Notes under the pieces: generated by a model
Told to the model about the DNA's origin: nothing
The model's database searches: none
What the model saw: the letters and a program-made list of their open reading frames with translations, nothing else
In this document: positions 1 to 6,312 of the stretch, piece after piece
Position numbering within the stretch: position 1 is the stretch's first letter
Layout of the letters: each line of letters starts with the position of its first letter
Translations under genes and position numbers: made by a program
Source of the DNA: Gemmataceae bacterium
Lineage (GTDB): Bacteria > Planctomycetota > Planctomycetia > Gemmatales > Gemmataceae
DNA length: 7,752 nucleotides
Assembly: GCA_020847555.1 (NCBI GenBank)
Contig: JADLBT010000313.1
Coordinates: 1-7,752, forward strand
Direction of reading: 5' to 3'

Positions 1-1
1 C

Positions 2-607
2 GGTTACGGCCAGGGTGGCTACGGGCAAGGAGGTTACGGCCAGGGTGGCTACGGCCAGGGCGGTTACGGCGGGTACGGTCAAGGTGGTTACGGTGGGTAC
101 GGCCAGGGTGGGTACGGTGGCGGCTACGGCGGCATGGGCGGGTACGGTGGCGGCTACGGCGGCATGGGTGGTTACGGTGGCGGCTACGGCGGCATGGGCG
201 GTGGGTACGGCGGCATGGGCGGTGGCTACGGCGGCATGGGCGGCGGTAACGGTGGTTTCGCCTCGCTGACCGGCCGAGGCCAACCCATGATGGCCGGACA
301 AATGGGCATGATGAACAGTATGATGGGCGGCATGGGCGGCATGATGGGTGGCATGGGCGGCATGATGGGTGGCATGGGCGGTTACGGGATGGGTGGTTAC
401 GGTATGGGTGGCATGGGTGGCTACGGGATGGGTGGTTACGGCATGGGCGGCATGGGTGGTTACGGTATGGGTGGCATGGGCGGCTACGGTATGGGTGGTT
501 ACGGTATGGGCGGCTACGGCATGGGCATGCCCGGGATGATGGGCGGCTACGGCATGGGCATGCCCGGAATGATGGGTGGCTTCGGCGGGTTAGGATTCGG
601 TTTTTGA
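2..607 (+). CDS. Glycine-rich GYG/GYGM repeat protein, 3' part only
   Basis: The reading frame is open from the left edge, so the gene begins before the window. 201 codons are visible and end in TGA at 605-607. The internal ATG at 134 lies within the repeats and is not the natural start. Three zones are visible. GGYGQ-type repeats (about 2-110) grade into GGYGGGYGGM-type repeats (about 110-247). A short non-repetitive bridge follows, containing NGGFASLTGRGQP (248-286). Met-rich GGM and MGGYGM repeats then run to a hydrophobic end, GFGGLGFGF. There is almost no charge, no recognisable domain and no catalytic motif in the visible part. Such composition suggests a disordered, self-associating or surface/structural protein. 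Clustered Met could bind soft metals such as Cu(I), but nothing proves it. Any signal peptide would lie outside the window. The consistent codon pattern, clean stop and terminator just downstream support a real gene. Its function is unknown. Confidence 0.85.
   Translation, partial: GYGQGGYGQGGYGQGGYGQGGYGGYGQGGYGGYGQGGYGGGYGGMGGYGGGYGGMGGYGGGYGGMGGGYGGMGGGYGGMGGGNGGFASLTGRGQPMMAGQMGMMNSMMGGMGGMMGGMGGMMGGMGGYGMGGYGMGGMGGYGMGGYGMGGMGGYGMGGMGGYGMGGYGMGGYGMGMPGMMGGYGMGMPGMMGGFGGLGFGF
508..573 (+). repeat. 33-bp tandem duplication inside the glycine-rich gene
   Basis: Two adjacent 33-base units, 508-540 and 541-573, differ at one base (G535 versus A568). Each encodes GGYGMGMPGMM. Eleven codons per unit keep the frame. 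This is the longest near-identical repeat here and points to recent slippage or unequal recombination in an already repetitive gene. Confidence 0.9.
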
Positions 608-638
608 GTGCTGCCGTCTTCTGAGAATGGATTGTCCG

Positions 639-678
639 CGCAAGGCCCGCAGTACCATGCTGCGGGCCTTGCGTTTTT
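639..678 (+). terminator. Intrinsic terminator after the glycine-rich gene
   Basis: A perfect 14-bp stem (639-652 with 660-673, left arm CGCAAGGCCCGCAG) closes a 7-base loop (653-659) and is followed directly by five T residues (674-678). It begins 31 bases after the TGA at 605-607. This is the classic Rho-independent arrangement. It should insulate the efflux genes from transcription of the upstream gene. Confidence 0.93.
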
Positions 679-767
679 CTGGCCGGTCCCGGACGGTCAA
701 AAACCATCCGCCCGGACGAAAAACCGTCGCGAGCGAGGGCACTTCACGGCCATCGAGTCGGGCTGGC

Positions 768-796
768 TTGCCAGCAAGCTGTTGCAAATCATTAAT
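768..796 (+). promoter_or_regulatory. Possible sigma70-like promoter for the efflux operon
   Basis: TTGCCA (768-773) matches the -35 consensus at five of six bases. After a 17-base spacer, ATTAAT (791-796) matches the -10 consensus at four of six. It lies in the only AT-rich pocket of the intergenic region and points toward the pump gene. A transcript from here would have a leader of roughly 320 bases. The -10 is weak and promoter rules in the presumed host group are poorly known, so this is only a candidate. Confidence 0.3.
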
Positions 797-870
797 TGGA
801 AGTGTCTTGCGGACGACGGCTGCGACGGCATGAGAAATGCCCACCCACCGGCCCGGTTCCCCCTTCCAGA

Positions 871-903
871 TCGAGGGAATTCCGCATGTGGGTCGTTCGA
901 GCC
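871..903 (+). repeat. Degenerate copy of the pump's start region
   Basis: This stretch aligns with 1107-1137, the ribosome-binding site and first codons of the pump gene. Shared blocks in the same order are TCGAGG, TCCG, ATGTGG, TCGTT and AGC, about 25 matching columns with a 2-base gap. Read from the ATG at 886 it gives MWVVRAS, like the pump's MWLVKAA. The likeness then stops: the frame continues as SGGPGTNAGHS with no membrane segment. It may be the remnant of a related pump gene or a partial duplication, but such a short match found by eye could be chance. Confidence 0.35.
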
Positions 904-1119
904 TCATCAGGAGGCCCAGGAACAAATGCGGGCCATTCGCTGAAGCGGAGGCTCCTCATTCCGCAGGTCTGCCGACCCCGAAGCCGCTTTCTCCGATCCA
1001 CTCCTCGCACGCACCAGACCCAGCGCCGGCATACCCTGACTGCTCGCCGGGGATACGACCGACCCCGCGGTTGACCTGGCTGCTCTGCCCGCTCCTCGGC
1101 TCCGTTTCGAGGTATCCGA

Positions 1120-4100
1120 ATGTGGCTCGTTAAAGCAGCTTTTGCCAACCCCTATGCGGTGGTGGTTGCGGCCCTGATGTGCTGCGTGGCCGGGGCGGTG
1201 GCCGTCGCGCAAATCCCGGTCGATATCCTCCCGGCATTCCGCAGCCCCGGCGTGCTCATCCTGACCTTCTACAACGGCATGCCCGCCTCCGCCATCGACC
1301 GCAACATCACCACGCGCATGGAGCGCTGGTGCGCTCAGGCCACCGGGGTGGTGAAGGTCGAGTCCAAGTCGATGGTCGGCATCAGCATCGTGCGCCTCTA
1401 CTTCCGCGATGACGTCGATCCGGCCGCCGCCCTGACCGAGGTCAACTCACTGGCCCTGAGCACCCTCAAAACTCTCCCGCCCGGCACCATGCCGCCCATC
1501 GTTCGTCCGTTCGACCCGACCGCCACGCTCCCCCTGTGCGTCCTGAGCGTGGCGTCCCCCGACGGGCGGCTGGGCGAACCGGAACTGCAGGATCTCGCCC
1601 GGGTCGATCTGCGCAACCAGCTGGGCGGACTGCCGGGCGTGGTGGCGCCGACGGCGTTCGGTGGCCGCGAGCGGGCCGTCATGGTCTACGTCCGGCCGCC
1701 CGACATGGAGGCCCGGCAGATCACCCCCCTCGACGTCGTCCGCGCCCTGCGCGACTACAACACCATGCTCGCTGGCGGAACGACCAAGTTCGGCGACGAG
1801 GAAGTGCAGCTCGACTCCAATGCCGTGGTCGTCAATATCGAGGACTTCAACGAGGTGCCGATCAAGCGTGTCGGCGACCGGCAGGTCTACCTCAAGGACG
1901 TTGGCGAGGCGAAGGACGCCAGCCGCGTGCAGACCGCCCTGGTGCGCATCGACGGCCGGCCGCAGGTGTACGTCCCGGTCTACCGCCAGCAGGGGGCGAG
2001 CAGCCTGGCCGTCGTTGAGAGCGTCAAGAAAGAGCTGCCGCTGATGAAGGCCCGGGCTCCGGATGGGGTCAAGCTGGACGTGGTCATGGACCAGTCGGTG
2101 TACGTCCGCCAGGCGATCGGCGCCCTGGTCCACGAGGGCATCCTCGGCGCGTTGCTGGCGGCCGGCATGATCCTCGTCTTCCTCGGCGACTTCCGCTCGA
2201 CGGTCATCGCCGTCCTGACGATCCCGCTGGCGGTGCTGGCGGCAATCGCGGCCCTGCTGGCGACCGGCAACACGATCAACGCGATGACACTCGGCGGGCT
2301 GGCGCTGGCCGTCGGCCCCCTGGTCGATAACGCGATTGTCGTGCTGGAGAACACGCACCGCCACCTCGGCCTGGGCAAGGCGCCGGCCGAGGCGGCGCTG
2401 GACGGGACCGGCGAGGTCGCCCAGCCGGCGATGGTCGCGACCGTCTCGACGATCATCGTGCTGGTGCCACTGGCCCTGATGCCGGGGATGGGCAAGTTCC
2501 TGTTCCGGCCGCTGGCCCTGGCGGTGGCGTTCGCAATGATCGCGTCGCTGCTGCTCGCCCTGACGTTCGTTCCGACCCGGTGCGCCGCGTGGCTGAAGCG
2601 CCACCCGCAGCCCCCGCACCCCCCCGGCCCCCCTCTCCCCTCGTGGGAGAGAGGGGCCGGGAGGGTGCGAGGAAGCCTGTTCGGCCGCTTCCATCACGGG
2701 GTGGAGCGATTCCTGCACGGGCTGACGACGCGCTACAGCCGGCTGCTCCACCTGGCGCTGCGGCACCGCGGCCTGTTCCTCGGCGGCGTCGGCCTGCTGT
2801 TCGTCGCGTCCCTCGGCCTGCTGCCGCTGATCGGCCGCGAGTTCTTCCCGCAGGTCGATAGCGGCCAGATCACCATCTACCTGCGCTGCCCGACCGGAAC
2901 CAAGATCGAGAAGACCAACGAGCGGGTCGGCCGGTTCGAGGCGTTCCTGAAAGAGCACATCGCCCCGTCGGACCTGCGCATGATCATCGCCGAACTGGGC
3001 ACGGCGACCAACTGGTCGAGCGCGTACACCGCCAACTCCGGCCCGCAAGACGCGGTCATCAAGATCCAGCTCCACGACGAGCGATCGCGCACGGCCCAGG
3101 AGTACGCCTCCCTGCTGCGCAAGCGCTTCGAGGAGCGGCAGTACCTCGATTCGGACTTCGCCGACCTGCGTCTCAGCTTCGACACCGGCGGCATGGTGTC
3201 AGCGGCGCTGAACTACGGAGCGTCGTCGCCGCTGGAGATCCAGGTGGCCGGCGGCAAGCTGCGCGACGCCAACGCCAAGGCGCGCGAGATCCGCGACCGG
3301 GTCGCGACCATCCCCGGGACGGCCGACGTCCGCATCCTGCAGCGGTCCGACTATCCGCAGATGCTGATCCAGATCGACCGAAAGAAGGCTCAGCTGCTCG
3401 GCCTGGACGTCCCGGAGGTGTTCCGAACGGTAACGACTGCACTGAACTCGTCGGTCGTCGTGGACCGCAACTTCTGGCTCGACCCGACGAACGGCAACCA
3501 GTACTGGATCGGAGTGCAGTACCCGGAGGACAAGCTCCACACCAACCTGCAGGAGGTCAAGAACATCGCCCTGCACAGCACCCGGACCGGCGAGGTGGTC
3601 AAGCTCGGAACAATCGCGACGTTCCAGCGGACGGCCGCCCCGGCCGAGCTGACGCACGATAACCTGGCGAACGTGATCAGTGTGATGGTCAACACGGACG
3701 GCCGCGACATCGGCGGGGTAGCGTCGGACGTGCAGGCCCGACTCGCCGACCTGGAGTTGCCGCGCGGCATGGTCGTGCGCATGTCCGGCGAGTTCCAGCG
3801 CATGAACGAGTCCTTCGGCAACCTCGGCTTCGGCCTGATCCTGGCCTCGGTCCTGGTGTACCTGCTGATGGTCGCCCAGTTCCGGTCGTACCTCAGCCCG
3901 CTAATCATCATGTTCGCCGTTCCGCTCGGGCTGATCGGTGTGCTCATTACGCTGTACGTGACGAACACGACGCTGAACGTCCAGTCGGCGATGGGAGTGA
4001 TCTTCATGGTCGGCATCGTGGTGGCGAACAGCACGCTGCTGGTAGACTTCGCCAACCGCCAGCGGGCGCTCGGCGTGACCGTCCACCAGGCGATCACGGC

Positions 4101-4332
4101 AGCGGCCGCCATCCGACTGCGACCGATCCTGATGACGTTCCTGGCGACGTTTCTGGACCTGCTGCCGATGGCCATCGGCGCCGCGAAGGGGAGCGAGGCA
4201 AACGCTCCGCTGGCCCGGGCGGTGGTGGGCGGCCTGCTGGCGTCCACGGTACTGACGCTGTTCGTGGTTCCGATCCTGTATACTGTGTTCAACCGCGACC
4301 AGGTTGTTTCTGGGAAAGCCCACGGAACGTAA
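1120..4332 (+). CDS. RND efflux pump, inner-membrane transporter (AcrB/HAE-like)
   Basis: This encodes a proton-driven RND exporter of 1070 residues. AcrB-type pumps have about 1050. The ATG at 1120 has GAGG (1109-1112) seven bases upstream and gives the family-like start MWLVKAAFANPY. The architecture is standard. TM1 is about 9-30, followed by a periplasmic porter/docking half to about 338. TM2-TM6 run from about 341 to 486 and TM7 is about 552-573. A second periplasmic half reaches about 890, and TM8-TM12 run from about 901 to 1057. TM4 carries GPLVDNAIVVLEN, with Asp403 matching AcrB Asp407 and Asn404 in place of Asp408. TM10 carries GIVVANSTLLVDF, with Ala969 where AcrB has Lys940. RLRPILMT before TM11 is conserved. 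The VDN form resembles one branch of drug/amphiphile pumps, not the CusA metal branch (VDAAIVMIEN). A palindrome adds about 20 residues near 498-518, in the linker between TM6 and TM7. Residues 1061-1070 (QVVSGKAHGT) and the stop come from a repeat element. Adaptor and channel genes follow. The substrate is unknown. Confidence 0.97.
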   Translation: MWLVKAAFANPYAVVVAALMCCVAGAVAVAQIPVDILPAFRSPGVLILTFYNGMPASAIDRNITTRMERWCAQATGVVKVESKSMVGISIVRLYFRDDVDPAAALTEVNSLALSTLKTLPPGTMPPIVRPFDPTATLPLCVLSVASPDGRLGEPELQDLARVDLRNQLGGLPGVVAPTAFGGRERAVMVYVRPPDMEARQITPLDVVRALRDYNTMLAGGTTKFGDEEVQLDSNAVVVNIEDFNEVPIKRVGDRQVYLKDVGEAKDASRVQTALVRIDGRPQVYVPVYRQQGASSLAVVESVKKELPLMKARAPDGVKLDVVMDQSVYVRQAIGALVHEGILGALLAAGMILVFLGDFRSTVIAVLTIPLAVLAAIAALLATGNTINAMTLGGLALAVGPLVDNAIVVLENTHRHLGLGKAPAEAALDGTGEVAQPAMVATVSTIIVLVPLALMPGMGKFLFRPLALAVAFAMIASLLLALTFVPTRCAAWLKRHPQPPHPPGPPLPSWERGAGRVRGSLFGRFHHGVERFLHGLTTRYSRLLHLALRHRGLFLGGVGLLFVASLGLLPLIGREFFPQVDSGQITIYLRCPTGTKIEKTNERVGRFEAFLKEHIAPSDLRMIIAELGTATNWSSAYTANSGPQDAVIKIQLHDERSRTAQEYASLLRKRFEERQYLDSDFADLRLSFDTGGMVSAALNYGASSPLEIQVAGGKLRDANAKAREIRDRVATIPGTADVRILQRSDYPQMLIQIDRKKAQLLGLDVPEVFRTVTTALNSSVVVDRNFWLDPTNGNQYWIGVQYPEDKLHTNLQEVKNIALHSTRTGEVVKLGTIATFQRTAAPAELTHDNLANVISVMVNTDGRDIGGVASDVQARLADLELPRGMVVRMSGEFQRMNESFGNLGFGLILASVLVYLLMVAQFRSYLSPLIIMFAVPLGLIGVLITLYVTNTTLNVQSAMGVIFMVGIVVANSTLLVDFANRQRALGVTVHQAITAAAAIRLRPILMTFLATFLDLLPMAIGAAKGSEANAPLARAVVGGLLASTVLTLFVVPILYTVFNRDQVVSGKAHGT
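2615..2669. repeat. 55-bp palindromic element inside the pump gene
   Basis: Arms 2615-2639 and 2645-2669 pair at 23 of 25 positions around a 5-base loop (2640-2644). The mismatches are 2622/2662 and 2632/2652. The core has CCCTCTCCC-like and GGGAGAGAGGGG-like arms, a form I know from dispersed intergenic palindromes in many GC-rich bacteria. Here it is in frame and encodes roughly PHPPGPPLPSWERGAGRVRG (499-518), between KRHPQP and SLFGRFHHGVERF. It falls in the cytoplasmic linker after TM6, where an insertion is likely tolerated. It looks like an acquired mobile palindrome, but no target duplication is obvious. Confidence 0.8.
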
Positions 4333-4402
4333 CCCGTGGGCCGAGTCTTCGGAGCTTTGGCCCACGGGACGCCACCCGTGGGCTTTCCCAGAAACAACCT
4401 GG
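4299..4402. repeat. 104-bp inverted-repeat element spanning the pump stop codon
   Basis: The ends are perfect 27-base inverted repeats: 4299-4325 (starting CCAGGTTGTTTCTGGG) and 4376-4402. Inside is a second perfect 10-bp inverted repeat, CCCGTGGGCC (4333-4342) with GGCCCACGGG (4359-4368). Two 24-base units, 4318-4341 and 4360-4383, are also near-identical direct repeats (three differences), each itself a hairpin of the form GCCCACGG...CCGTGGGC. There is no coding capacity for a transposase and no clear flanking target duplication. It resembles a MITE or REP/BIME-type sequence. It supplies the last ten codons and the TAA of the pump gene. Its RNA could fold into one long stem or two small hairpins between pump and adaptor cistrons, which could affect termination, RNA stability or relative expression. 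No T-run follows, so it is not a typical intrinsic terminator. Confidence 0.85.
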
Positions 4403-4483
4403 CTGTACCAGCCGTGCGAGCGGTCGCCCCACCTCGCTCACACGCGGCTGGTTAACACCTGAGAAGTGGAAGCCAGGCGATCC

Positions 4484-4493
4484 GAGGGAAGAG
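4484..4493 (+). promoter_or_regulatory. Ribosome-binding site of the adaptor gene
   Basis: The purine-rich run GAGGGAAGAG ends four bases before the ATG at 4498, with its GAGG core about ten bases upstream. It supports this ATG as the start and shows that the adaptor has its own initiation site after the repeat-filled gap. Confidence 0.7.
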
Positions 4494-4497
4494 AGCC

Positions 4498-6312
4498 ATG
4501 ACCCAGCAGACGAACTTGCAGGTGCCGGTGGACCACACGAACGGGAGCGTGGGACCGAACCCAGTGCCTGAGGGAGCCTCCCCTGCGCTGGCACCGCAGT
4601 CGGCGGCCGGTCGTGGCCGCTCGGGCTGGATCATGGGGTCAGTCCTGACCCTGGCCGCCGGCGCGGGGATCGCGTTTGCCCTGCGGGTCGGCGGGTCTTC
4701 CCCGCCAGGGCCTGCTGAGCCCCCGCTGAGCACCAGCCAGGGAGTGGCGATCCCGGTGAAAACGGTCTTCCCCATTCGCAAGACCCTGGTGCGGTCCGTC
4801 GAGCTGCCCGGCTCGCTCCGCCCGTGGGCTCAGGCGGAGCTGTACGCCAAGGTTTCCGGGTATCTGAAGTCAGTCCAGCATGAGGTGGAGCCGGGTCCAC
4901 AGGCAGCGCTCGTCGCCTCGATCCTGGGCGGGACCGGGGCCGGTCCGGCGGTAGTGCCCGGCGCGTCGCTGGTCCGCGGTCTGGCTGCACTCCACCTGGC
5001 GGAGCTGAACGCGGAGGAGAAGGACATCGGCTCGCCGGTCGCGGCCGGGGAAACGCTCCTGGTCATCGACGCCCCGGAGTTGCTGCAGGATCTGGAGCAG
5101 AAACAGGCCGTCTGGTTGCAGCGCAAGGCCGAGGTGGAGCAGGCCGCCACCACCATCGCCACCGCCGAGGCGGCCGTTCGCGCCGCCGCCGCCAAGGAGA
5201 GACAGGCGGAGGCGGACGTCCACCGCGCCATCTCCGAGCACACGTTCGTGCTCAAACAGTACAAGCGGCTCCAGGAACTGGCCCGGGATCGGACCATCAC
5301 TCAGGAACTGGTGGACGAGAAGCAGTACCACGTCAACGCTACCAAGGCAAACTGGGAGAGCAGTCTCGCGAAGGTCCAGGCGTCCCAGGCGGAACGGGCG
5401 GTCGTTTCGTCAAAGTTGGCCACCGCCCGTGCCGATCTCTCCGTAAAGCAGGCGCAGGTTCACGTCGCCCGGGAGGACCACCACAAGGCCCAGGTGCTGG
5501 CCGAGTACGCCCGCATCCAGGCTCCGTTCGACGGCGTCATCACCTACCGCGGGGTGGACGAGGGCGACTTCGTCCAGAACTCCAGCAGCGGCCAGACACG
5601 GCTGCTGATGACCGTCAGCGCCATCGATCGGCTCCGGGTGGTACTCGACATTCCGGAGCAGCAGGCGGTCTGGGTTCGCCCCGGGAGCGAGGCCGTCATC
5701 CGGTTCGACACCCAGGACAGTTGGGTGACGAAGGGGAAGGTGAGCCGGATCGCGTACTCGCTGGACAACCAGGCACGGACGATGCGGGTCGAGATCGACG
5801 TGAACAACCGCGACCGCAGGCTGATGCCGGGGATGTACGGCCAGGTACGGTTGACCCTCCAGCGGATCAAGAACGCCCTGGCGATCCCGGCGACAGCCCT
5901 CTACAACCAGGGCCGGGAGGTCTACGTCATCCAGGTGCGGGGCGGCCTCGCCTACCGCCAGCGCGTCCGGATCCGGTACGACGACGGGCGCGAGTTGCAG
6001 GTCGTCAAGGTGATCGGTAAGCGCGAGGTGCCGCTGGACGGCACCGAGGAACTGGTGGTCAGCAACAAGGGCGAACTGGCCGACGGCCAGCGCGTCAAGA
6101 CGGCGCACCCCGGCTCTGGCCGGCAAGTACGCCGTGGCACGCCCCCCGCGGTGACGGACACCGCCGCCCTCCCCACCTCAGCACTCAAGGACGAGGTCCA
6201 TGCGCAAACCGATGTCAACCCGGCCGGCCCGCAGGTCGTCGCCCCGGCGGTTCCTCCGGTGGCTGGCCGTCCCCGGCTTGCTGGCCGGGTGCCACCACGC
6301 CCTCCCGCCTGA
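4498..6312 (+). CDS. RND periplasmic adaptor (membrane fusion protein, HlyD/AcrA family)
   Basis: This 604-residue adaptor would link the pump encoded before it to the channel encoded after it. AcrA-like proteins usually have about 370-450 residues, so it is long. A polar, Pro-rich N-terminus is followed by one membrane anchor (about 43-63, WIMGSVLTLAAGAGIAFALR), so it is probably an inner-membrane protein with a periplasmic body. The first lipoyl half begins AKVSGYLKSV (117-126) and resumes at KDIGSPVAAGETLLVIDAPEL (175-195). The 47 residues between, rich in Ala/Gly/Pro, look like an insert. An Ala/Glu/Lys-rich alpha-hairpin spans about 196-335. The second lipoyl half has APFDGVITYRGVDEGDFV (from 342). 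The beta-barrel lies about 365-448, with RLMPGMYGQV near its end. The membrane-proximal domain runs to about 535. Residues 536-604 are a Pro/Ala-rich tail with no domain, and its last 37 codons overlap the channel gene. The gap to the pump is 165 bases, mostly a repeat element. Confidence 0.95.
   Translation: MTQQTNLQVPVDHTNGSVGPNPVPEGASPALAPQSAAGRGRSGWIMGSVLTLAAGAGIAFALRVGGSSPPGPAEPPLSTSQGVAIPVKTVFPIRKTLVRSVELPGSLRPWAQAELYAKVSGYLKSVQHEVEPGPQAALVASILGGTGAGPAVVPGASLVRGLAALHLAELNAEEKDIGSPVAAGETLLVIDAPELLQDLEQKQAVWLQRKAEVEQAATTIATAEAAVRAAAAKERQAEADVHRAISEHTFVLKQYKRLQELARDRTITQELVDEKQYHVNATKANWESSLAKVQASQAERAVVSSKLATARADLSVKQAQVHVAREDHHKAQVLAEYARIQAPFDGVITYRGVDEGDFVQNSSSGQTRLLMTVSAIDRLRVVLDIPEQQAVWVRPGSEAVIRFDTQDSWVTKGKVSRIAYSLDNQARTMRVEIDVNNRDRRLMPGMYGQVRLTLQRIKNALAIPATALYNQGREVYVIQVRGGLAYRQRVRIRYDDGRELQVVKVIGKREVPLDGTEELVVSNKGELADGQRVKTAHPGSGRQVRRGTPPAVTDTAALPTSALKDEVHAQTDVNPAGPQVVAPAVPPVAGRPRLAGRVPPRPPA
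6187..6196 (+). promoter_or_regulatory. Ribosome-binding site of the channel gene, inside the adaptor gene
   Basis: AAGGA (6187-6191) lies eight bases before the ATG at 6200, and GAGG (6193-6196) is three bases before it. Together they favour 6200 over the next in-frame ATG at 6212. The site lies within the adaptor's coding region, so channel translation is probably coupled to adaptor translation. Confidence 0.55.

Larger units (their letters stand above)
608..1119. other. 512-bp intergenic region without a convincing gene
   Basis: Apart from the terminator (639-678), a possible promoter (768-796) and a degenerate copy of the pump start (871-903), I see no gene. Short open frames exist on both strands, but they have no good ribosome-binding site, no family resemblance and compositions typical of random GC-rich DNA. 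Just after the terminator, 688-710 and 711-729 form an imperfect tandem pair, each with CCCGGACG followed by AAAAACC. Other hairpins, such as GCCTC/GAGGC at 901-915, are short and could be chance. The stretch from about 780 to 800 is the most AT-rich part. The length leaves room for the efflux operon's promoter and operator. Confidence 0.7.

Noticed and set aside
15..269. Plus-strand frame encoding a Val/Ala/Thr-rich repeat peptide
   Set aside because: It is the shifted reading of the GGYGQ/GGYGGM repeats. The glycine-rich frame has the proper continuation through to a stop and terminator.
590..943. Short open frames on both strands over the terminator and intergenic region
   Set aside because: They run through the terminator hairpin, lack good ribosome-binding sites and show no recognisable protein features.
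1071..1099. TTGACC at 1071-1076 as a -35 box close to the pump gene
   Set aside because: No acceptable -10 hexamer lies 16-18 bases downstream; the sequence there is GC-rich (CTCGGC at 1094-1099).
1447..3075. Long open frame on the minus strand opposite the pump gene (542 codons)
   Set aside because: It lies wholly within the well-supported pump gene, and its product is Arg/Asp/Gln-rich without domain likeness. Such antisense frames are expected from strong GC codon bias.
3390..4397. Minus-strand open frame starting inside the inverted-repeat element (335 codons)
   Set aside because: Its translation is the complement of conserved pump membrane segments. The apparent start lies in the repeat, with no independent support.
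4299..4402. Inverted-repeat element as a classical Rho-independent terminator
   Set aside because: The stem is strong, but no T-run follows the right arm and the adaptor of the same system lies just downstream. Partial attenuation remains possible.
6233..6292. Twin-arginine (Tat) signal in the channel lipoprotein
   Set aside because: The Arg-rich stretch SPRRFLRW lacks the RRxFL(K) spacing. A Sec lipoprotein signal with LLAGC explains it.
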